NCBI GenBank assembly: GCA_017940955.1 | Contig: JAGAXP010000192.1 | Location: 1-10,594 of the forward strand | Source of the DNA: Oribacterium sp. | GTDB lineage: Bacteria; Bacillota_A; Clostridia; Lachnospirales; Lachnospiraceae | DNA length: 10,594 nt | Reading direction: 5' to 3' | Shown: one piece after another, positions 6,528 to 10,594 of the stretch | How the letters are laid out: each line of letters opens with the position of its first letter | How positions within the stretch are numbered: the first letter of the stretch is position 1 | Notes under the pieces: model-generated | The model's database searches: none | Told to the model about the DNA's origin: nothing | The model's input: the letters and a program-made list of their open reading frames with translations, nothing else | Position numbers and translations under genes: made by a program

Positions 6528-6564
6528 AACCCGATGGCACTCTATTATCAAGTGTCATTGGGTT
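6528..6564 (-). terminator. Rho-independent terminator after the radical SAM gene
   Basis: 14-bp stem AACCCGATGGCACT / AGTGTCATTGGGTT with two G-U pairs and a 9-base loop. It is followed on the minus strand by TTATTTTTG, and on the plus strand by a T-run. It lies 13 bases past the amrS-like stop codon and separates that gene from the cassette at 4864-6384. Confidence 0.9.
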
Positions 6565-6576
6565 CTTTTTTTACAA

Positions 6577-7437
6577 CTAGCAGTTCCCCGTATACACATA
6601 CTTCAGATTCTTTTCTGCCACAGTTTTCAGGTGATAAACATTAGCCACATCTGTGGCGTCTCTGTCAGTCATATGGAACTTTGGAAAGAATCTGGACAGG
6701 TGAAGGGGAATATTTTCGCCTATCTGATTTCCGTCATTATCTGTAAGCTCGCGTATCCATCGGCTAAGTTCAAATATCTCATCATCGGTATCATTTTCAC
6801 CGGGAATGATAAGAGTCGTAACTTCCACATGGCAATGCTTCACCGCTTCTTTGATAAAATCCATAACCATCAGACGATTTCCCTTCAGGAGATCCTCATA
6901 ATAATGATCTGAAAAGCCCTTTAGATCGATGTTCATTGCATCAACGTATCTGAAAAGATTACCGACAGCCGAAACATCCGCCATGCCATTTGTAACAAGA
7001 ACTGTTTTCAAATCATGTTCTCTCAGCAGCTTTGCTGTGTCTAGAACATACTCATAGGAAATGAGTGGCTCATTGTAGGTAAAGGCTACACCAATATTGC
7101 CATAAGGTTTCTCTGCCACAGCTATACGGCACAGCTCCTCCGGAGAAATGTATTTAGCCTTTTCAGGCCACTTTTCAATTTCCTCAGCCCATGAAATACT
7201 GTAATTCTGACAGAATGGACATCTCAGATTACAGCCATAGCTTCCCACGGAAACTATCATGCTCCCCGGGAAAAATCTGTTAAGAGGTTTCTTCTCTATG
7301 GGGTCCAACGCTATGGATGTTACCTTACCATAATTGTCAGGGACAATTTTTCCACCTCTGCAGGTTCTCACTTTGCAAAACCCATATTTCCTTTCATAGA
7401 TATGACAATGTCTGAAACATACATTACATTCTGCCAT
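6577..7437 (-). CDS. amrS: AmmeMemoRadiSam-type radical SAM enzyme (AmrS-like)
   Basis: 286 residues. The radical SAM motif CNLRCPFC (C69-x3-C73-x2-C76) binds the [4Fe-4S] cluster that cleaves S-adenosylmethionine. The N-terminal cysteines (C4, C7, C11, C21; MAECNVCFRHC...GFCKVR) and the IALDPIEKKPLNRFFPGS block are characteristic of the AmrS/PflA-related group, as are FTYNEPLISYEY, VTNGM and MNIDLKG. The family is named for co-occurrence with MEMO1-like and AMMECR1 proteins, but neither is in this window and the substrate of AmrS is not firmly established. GGGAG lies 8 bases before the ATG. It follows the aldo-keto reductase on the same strand, with REP copy 3 in the 116-base gap, and ends at a strong terminator. 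A glycyl-radical-enzyme activase is the alternative, less likely from the N-terminal block. Confidence 0.85.
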   Translation of the reverse strand: MAECNVCFRHCHIYERKYGFCKVRTCRGGKIVPDNYGKVTSIALDPIEKKPLNRFFPGSMIVSVGSYGCNLRCPFCQNYSISWAEEIEKWPEKAKYISPEELCRIAVAEKPYGNIGVAFTYNEPLISYEYVLDTAKLLREHDLKTVLVTNGMADVSAVGNLFRYVDAMNIDLKGFSDHYYEDLLKGNRLMVMDFIKEAVKHCHVEVTTLIIPGENDTDDEIFELSRWIRELTDNDGNQIGENIPLHLSRFFPKFHMTDRDATDVANVYHLKTVAEKNLKYVYTGNC

Positions 7438-7475
7438 AACTGTTCTCCCAAAACCTTTTATAATCTACCAGGAAA

Positions 7476-7524
7476 CCACCGGGGGACGGTTCTCGCCGGC
7501 GAGAACCGTCCCCCGGTGGATAAC
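7476..7524 (+). repeat. REP-like palindromic repeat, copy 3 (perfect)
   Basis: Positions 7476-7519 form a perfect 44-base palindrome: 22-base arms starting CCACCGGGGGACGG and meeting at CGCC/GGCG. The shared asymmetric tail GGATAAC follows. A further half-unit GAGAACCG lies at 7535-7542. It sits between the aldo-keto reductase and radical SAM genes on the minus strand, so as RNA it would form a very stable hairpin in their gap. Confidence 0.9.
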
Positions 7525-7553
7525 TCATCATCTCGAGAACCGCCCGAATACTA

Positions 7554-7787
7554 TCAAACCTTCCTGTTCCCCTTCAGAACCTCCCTGTAATCTTCCAGGT
7601 TCTTCCTGAGGAGTGTCGGTATCTGAAGCTCGTACGGACATTTGCTTATACATTTTCCGCAATTAACGCAGTCTTCGATTTTCTCCATCTCTTTCTGCCA
7701 ATGTTCACTGAGCCAGCCCTTGCTGGGGCCCGTCTCAGCATCAGAGACATTCTGTTGCAGTTGTTTATCTCTATACCAACCGTACAT
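7554..7787 (-). pseudogene. Out-of-frame C-terminal ferredoxin-like part of the aldo-keto reductase
   Basis: This frame holds the C-terminus missing from the reductase: from about 7726 it reads PSKGWLSEHWQKEMEKIEDCVNCGKCISKCPYELQIPTLLRKNLEDYREVL. CVNCGKCISKCP is a CxxCxxCxxxCP iron-sulfur motif (C40, C43, C46, C50 of the 77-residue frame). The 77-residue ATG-start frame is probably not translated by itself: its first 20 residues (MYGWYRDKQLQQNVSDAETG) overlap the reductase's own coding sequence in another frame. Joined at the C-run 7725-7728, the full protein would be about 344 residues, normal for this family. Confidence 0.75.
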
Positions 7788-8587
7788 GGCATACAGTAGC
7801 CGCAGCCCCGGCAGAATTCTCCCATAAGCTCGTCACGCTCTGACTTAATGAAGTTAAATATCTCATCATCCATAACAGGTGTCTCATCCATATAGGAAAG
7901 CCACTCCTCAAGCTCTGACTCCCTCTGTATTCCCCAGATGGGTACTGCACCATCGAACTGAGATATGAAAGCCATGGCAGCCTTTGAATTCGTGATGAGA
8001 CCGCCTGCAAGACCCTTCATGCAGATGAAGCCAACATTATGCTCATTGGCAAGCTCTATAAGTTCTATCTCCTTTTCCGATGCAAGATAGCTCATGGGAT
8101 ACTGAACCGTATCATACAGCTCCGACTCGATAAGCTCCTGTGCGATTCCATACTTGTGAGCAGTTCCGGAAATAAAACGTATCTTCCCCTGACGCCTTGC
8201 TTCCTCCATACATTCATACATGCCGCTTCCGTCACCCGGTCTGTAGCAGGTATTCATCATATGGAACTGATAGATATCGATATAATCCGTCTTAAGATTT
8301 GAAAGGCTCGTTTCCAGATCCTTCCAAAAATCCTCCGGTGTTGTAGCCTTGGTTTTCGAAGCAATGTATATGTCTTTACGATCCACATATCCCGTTCCGA
8401 AGGCTTCCCCTAGCTTCACCTCACTGTCACTGTAGGCTCTTGCCGTGTCAAAAAAGCGAATGCCTCCGTCGTAAGCTCGTCTCAAAATCTTTACAGCCTC
8501 CTCAACCGAAACCCTCTGTAAAGGTAATGCTCCGAACCCGTTCTGGGGCACTTCGATCCCTGTTCTTCCCAATACCACTTTTTTCAT
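7646..8587 (-). CDS. Aldo-keto reductase with C-terminal Fe-S part, frameshifted
   Basis: NAD(P)H-dependent oxidoreductase of the aldo-keto reductase superfamily. The catalytic tetrad is visible: D47 (FFDTARAY), Y52, K78 (IASKTK) and H109 (IYQFHMMN). A ferredoxin-like tail begins with CRGCGYCMPC (C259, C262, C265, C268). After R286-A287 the frame diverges: the family-like sequence (APSKGWLSEHWQKEM...CVNCGKC) continues in the -1 frame, and this frame instead ends ARAGSVNIGRKRW..., unlike any reductase. One extra C in the minus-strand run CCCC (7725-7728) would restore RAPSKGWLSEHW exactly. The break is a real mutation, a variable homopolymer, or a sequencing error. The first 287 residues keep the whole reductase barrel. 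GGAGAG lies about 7 bases before the ATG. It is transcribed towards the radical SAM gene. Physiological substrate unknown. Confidence 0.88.
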   Translation of the reverse strand: MKKVVLGRTGIEVPQNGFGALPLQRVSVEEAVKILRRAYDGGIRFFDTARAYSDSEVKLGEAFGTGYVDRKDIYIASKTKATTPEDFWKDLETSLSNLKTDYIDIYQFHMMNTCYRPGDGSGMYECMEEARRQGKIRFISGTAHKYGIAQELIESELYDTVQYPMSYLASEKEIELIELANEHNVGFICMKGLAGGLITNSKAAMAFISQFDGAVPIWGIQRESELEEWLSYMDETPVMDDEIFNFIKSERDELMGEFCRGCGYCMPCTVGIEINNCNRMSLMLRRAPARAGSVNIGRKRWRKSKTALIAENV

Positions 8588-8738
8588 AGTTTTCTCTCCG
8601 TCTTAAAACTTAGGTCCATATAAAATACGATAAAAACTATTCTTCAAATTCTAACTGAATACAGCTGAAAAATACTCATACTACTTTTATATTCGACAAT
8701 TTAAGATAAGGTTATAAGGATATACTTGTTGAATAATT
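8588..8738. other. A/T-rich intergenic stretch upstream of the aldo-keto reductase
   Basis: No open frame of note. On the minus strand it must contain the reductase promoter; TTGAAG with a T/A-rich TTATAT about 18 bases later is the best guess, and it is weak. The right-hand part is probably host or IS200/IS605 left-end DNA adjoining the hairpin at 8739. Confidence 0.4.
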
Positions 8739-8760
8739 GCCGCCGCATTCTCGTGACTAC

Positions 8761-8766
8761 TACTAT
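8761..8766 (+). promoter_or_regulatory. -10 half of a circle-junction promoter (bridge RNA)
   Basis: TACTAT at the very left end of the IS110 element. In a circular form joined at CT it would stand exactly 17 bases after TTGACT (10372-10377). In the integrated state no good -35 precedes it. Confidence 0.5.
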
Positions 8767-8990
8767 AAAGATGGTCATGAAACATAGCAGCCAGTTATGA
8801 GCATGGCCATCTTGTTGCTTAGGCTGTAGAATGATGGGGCAATCGGCAAGGCATCTCGTGACTTGGACTTTGCGTCCGTACTAAAGCCAGCCTTCCGGCC
8901 CCTCATTCGCAGCGTTCGGTTTCGGCAGGTGGAACCGCCGGTGGTGGTGCGTTCGGGTCATACCCCAGTAGATTGAATAAGCAATGAGTA
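8765..8990 (+). ncRNA. Predicted IS110 bridge RNA
   Basis: By eye it folds into three units. First, a 5' stem-loop (8768-8779/8802-8813, 12 bp with one G-U). Second, a long hairpin (8829-8840/8898-8908 and 8844-8852/8890-8897) that opens into an internal loop (8853-8864 and 8878-8889) and closes on GGAC/GTCC (8865-8877). Third, a hairpin (8914-8920/8972-8978) with an internal loop and an ACCGCC/GGTGGT tip (8934-8948). This is the stem-loop, target-binding loop, donor-binding loop order known from IS621. The target loop carries TCTCGTGACT (8854-8863), identical to the left flank, and ACTAAAG (8880-8886), complementary to the right flank. The donor loop carries GGCAGG (8924-8929), identical to the element's right end, and AGTAG (8967-8971), complementary to CTACT at the left junction. 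The 5' and 3' ends are approximate. Confidence 0.82.
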
Positions 8991-9045
8991 AAGCTGGTTA
9001 TACCGTTGCATTTCTATCAATCAATTTACTAAAGGGGGATCTTAC

Positions 9046-10260
9046 ATGGAATACAATGCTGTCGGTATTGACGTCTCAAAAGGAAAAAGCACAATCTGTA
9101 CTGGAAGACCGATGGGCGAGGTGGTCGCTTTTCCATTCGAGATCAAACATACAAAAGCAGACGTTGACAACCTGATCAGGAGAATCAATGGACTGGATGG
9201 CGATACAAAGATTGTTATGGAGAGTACCGGAAGGTATCCCCTTCCGCTCCTGACAAGGCTCTCAGATGCAGGTCTCTATGTCAGCATGGTAAACGCAAAG
9301 CTGATTAAAGACTATAATCCAGATAATTCACTACGGAATGTCAAATCGGATAAGGCGGATTCCAAAAAAATCATGGCCTACACACTTGACAAGTGGCTCC
9401 TGCTAAAACAGTATGGAGCTATGGATAAGATACGTGAACAACTGAAAATAGTTAATCGACAATTTGATTTCTATATGCAGCAGCGAATCAGTCTGCAAAA
9501 TAACCTTATTGCAATTCTTGACCTGACTTTTCCTGGTATAAATGACTGTTTTAGCAGCCCCATAAGGCCAGATGGACACTGTAAGTGGGCAGACTTTGCA
9601 TACACCTACTGGCATACAGAATGTGTGTGTGGCAAGTCTTTGAACGCATTCACAGAACACTATCAAAACTGGTGCAAAAAGCATGGTTACATCTTCAAAA
9701 AGGAAAAGGCGTCAGATCTCTATCAATTCTCAAAGGAACTGATCCCTGTTCTTCTGAAGAATGACACGACCAAGCAACTAATCAGGCAAGCAATTGACGT
9801 GTTCATGTCCATGTCAGCTGCAGTAGAAAGTCTACGCAAGCAGTTGGATCAGATTGCTTCACAACTTCCGGAATACCCGGTTGTAATGGCTATGAATGGT
9901 GTAGGTCCCACACTTGGACCTCAACTGATGGCTGAGATCGGGGATGTTGAGCGATTTACTAAACGAAGCGCAATCACTGCGTTTGCCGGTGTGGATCCGG
10001 GTGTGGATCAATCCGGAACTCGCAATAAAAAAAGTGTACATGCATCTAAACATGGCTCACCAGAGCTGCGGAAAACATTATTCCAGATCATGCAAATCCT
10101 GATTCAATTGGCACCTGATGATGACCCTGTGTATGACTTCATGATCAAAAAACGATCTGAAGGCAAACAGTATTTCGTGTATATGACTGCTGGTGCAAAT
10201 AAATTCTTGCGAATTTACTATGGTAAAGTAAAGGAGCATTTGGCTAAACAAAAACTGTAG
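9046..10260 (+). CDS. IS110-family transposase (bridge-RNA-guided recombinase)
   Basis: 404 residues, full length for the family. The N-terminal RuvC-like DEDD domain has D9 (GIDVSK), E59 (VMESTGRY), and D102 and D105 (SDKADSKK). The C-terminal Transposase_20 domain runs GVGPTLGPQLMAEIGDVERF (285-304), then FAGVDPGVDQSGTRNKKSVHASKHGSPELRK (about 313-343). S323 in the SG motif is the likely catalytic serine by analogy with IS621. A middle region (120-270) supplies the coiled-coil linker. In the IS621 model the two domains form a composite active site that recombines donor and target at a CT core under bridge RNA guidance. AGGGGG lies 8 bases before the ATG. The frame is intact, so activity is plausible. 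It starts about 55 bases after the predicted bridge RNA. Confidence 0.95.
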   Translation: MEYNAVGIDVSKGKSTICTGRPMGEVVAFPFEIKHTKADVDNLIRRINGLDGDTKIVMESTGRYPLPLLTRLSDAGLYVSMVNAKLIKDYNPDNSLRNVKSDKADSKKIMAYTLDKWLLLKQYGAMDKIREQLKIVNRQFDFYMQQRISLQNNLIAILDLTFPGINDCFSSPIRPDGHCKWADFAYTYWHTECVCGKSLNAFTEHYQNWCKKHGYIFKKEKASDLYQFSKELIPVLLKNDTTKQLIRQAIDVFMSMSAAVESLRKQLDQIASQLPEYPVVMAMNGVGPTLGPQLMAEIGDVERFTKRSAITAFAGVDPGVDQSGTRNKKSVHASKHGSPELRKTLFQIMQILIQLAPDDDPVYDFMIKKRSEGKQYFVYMTAGANKFLRIYYGKVKEHLAKQKL

Positions 10261-10292
10261 TAACTTCGATCTACTTGCATATGATATCTACG

Positions 10293-10313
10293 ACCGAGAG
10301 CATATCTGTCGGT
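10293..10313 (+). terminator. Weak terminator-like hairpin after the transposase
   Basis: 5-bp stem ACCGA/TCGGT with an 11-base loop, followed by TTATT, 32 bases past the transposase stop. It is weak and could be incidental. Confidence 0.3.
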
Positions 10314-10371
10314 TTATTAAAGGCACCCGAAAACCAAAGGAAATAATTTTTGGAAAATATCAAAATAGGCC

Positions 10372-10377
10372 TTGACT
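10372..10377 (+). promoter_or_regulatory. -35 half of a circle-junction promoter
   Basis: TTGACT, five of six consensus bases, 13 bases before the right end of IS110 and pointing outward. In place it has no fitting -10; across the joined ends it pairs with TACTAT at 8761-8766 with 17-base spacing. Confidence 0.5.
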
Positions 10378-10439
10378 TTTTATTGGCAGGCTTTAGTTGT
10401 GAGTTAGGCGGCTTTTTGTTGGGAAGTTGCGATTTCTTT

Positions 10440-10463
10440 ATACATATGGTATCATATACGTAT
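10440..10463 (+). promoter_or_regulatory. Hairpin over the tnpA start codon
   Basis: ATACATATG / CATAT-ac-GTAT forms a 9-bp stem with a two-base bulge and a GTAT loop. The 3' arm takes in the first bases of the tnpA ATG (10462). In IS200 a similar structure hides the translation start and keeps transposase low; the same role is inferred here. Confidence 0.4.
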
Positions 10464-10594
10464 GGCTAATATATTTGATTTACCGAATAAAAATGACCTG
10501 ACATATGGTAGGGGTTACGTTTATTCCCTGCAGTATCATATTGTCTGGTGTACCAAGTACAGACGTAAAGTTCTGACGGGTGGTATCAGCGATG
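10462..10594 (+). CDS. tnpA: IS200/IS605-family TnpA (Y1 transposase), 5' part only
   Basis: An ATG at 10462 opens a frame that is still open at the window end (44 codons). It includes YSLQYHIVWCTKYRRKVLTGG, the well-known N-terminal signature of Y1 HUH transposases, which cut and rejoin single-stranded DNA at hairpin ends. The HUH motif and catalytic tyrosine lie further on and cannot be checked. There is no clear ribosome binding site, and the start is inside a hairpin, both common in this family. Only the first third or so is visible, so RAYT-type relatives cannot be fully excluded. Confidence 0.85.
   Translation, partial: MANIFDLPNKNDLTYGRGYVYSLQYHIVWCTKYRRKVLTGGISD

Larger units (their letters stand above)
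8759..10390 (+). mobile_element. Complete IS110-family insertion sequence
   Basis: The ends are set by the shared core dinucleotide CT at 8757-8758 and 10391-10392 and by guide matches in the predicted bridge RNA. On the left, flank TCTCGTGA then CT then element ACTACTATAAAG. On the right, element ATTGGCAGG then CT then flank TTAGTTGTGAG. There are no terminal inverted repeats and no duplication beyond the core, as is usual for IS110. The order is non-coding left end with bridge RNA, transposase, and a 130-base right end, which is the IS110 rather than the IS1111 arrangement. Everything needed for mobility appears intact. Confidence 0.85.
8739..10594 (+). mobile_element. IS200/IS605-type element, left part, interrupted by IS110; runs off the window
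   Basis: Removing the IS110 element (8759-10390 plus one CT) joins GCCGCC (8739-8744) and CTCGTGAC (8750-8757) to GTTGTGAG (10396-10403) and GGCGGC (10407-10412), which fold into one hairpin followed by TTTTTGTT. A terminator-like hairpin before tnpA matches the known left-end organisation of IS200, where it blocks read-through transcription. The exact outer left end is not determined and the right end is beyond the window. Confidence 0.5.

Noticed and set aside
7725..7731. Programmed -1 frameshift in the aldo-keto reductase
   Set aside because: The zero-frame codons CGG GCC CCA do not give an X-XXY-YYZ slippery heptamer, and I saw no clear stimulatory hairpin directly downstream.
9403..10053. 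Antisense open frames within the IS110 transposase
   Set aside because: Short, low-complexity shadows of the transposase coding sequence without start signals.

Overview
The window reads as chromosomal DNA of a low-to-moderate GC Firmicute, most likely a Clostridia/Lachnospiraceae member. The grounds are strong AGGAGG-type ribosome binding sites, lipobox lipoproteins, the protein families present, and no archaeal or proteobacterial features. The genus cannot be fixed from the sequence alone.

Layout. (1) Positions 98-3228, minus strand: a complete polar amino acid ABC importer operon in the order solute-binding lipoprotein, permease, permease, ATPase. It has a 29-bp palindrome upstream and an unusual three-hairpin gap between the first two genes. 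(2) Positions 3487-4637, plus strand: mnmA (tRNA 2-thiouridylase) with a clear sigma-A-type promoter. (3) Positions 4738-6564: an isolated two-gene minus-strand cassette of an AAA/STAND-like P-loop ATPase and a small lipoprotein. It is bounded by strong terminators, and about 30-bp-spaced direct repeats lie over its promoter. (4) Positions 6577-8587, minus strand: an aldo-keto reductase with a C-terminal ferredoxin-like part, broken by a frameshift, followed by an AmrS-type radical SAM enzyme. (5) Positions 8739-10594, plus strand: nested mobile elements. A complete IS110-family element (about 8759-10390) sits in the loop of a hairpin just upstream of an IS200/IS605-type tnpA that runs off the window.

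Three copies of a GC-rich palindromic REP-like repeat with the same asymmetric GGATAAC tail lie between genes at 34-81, 3419-3465 and 7476-7524, all in the same orientation.

The most striking signal is in the IS110 element. The non-coding region before its transposase folds by eye into a 5' stem-loop and two looped hairpins, the architecture of a bridge RNA. The two guide segments of the first loop match the DNA actually flanking the insertion (10 nt on the left including the CT core, 7-9 nt on the right). The second loop matches the element's own ends. This fixes the element boundaries at single-base resolution and reconstructs the empty target site as a terminator-like hairpin. Secondary points of interest are a TnpB omega-RNA/IS605 right-end-like remnant inside the ABC operon, and the ATPase-lipoprotein cassette, whose function I do not recognise.
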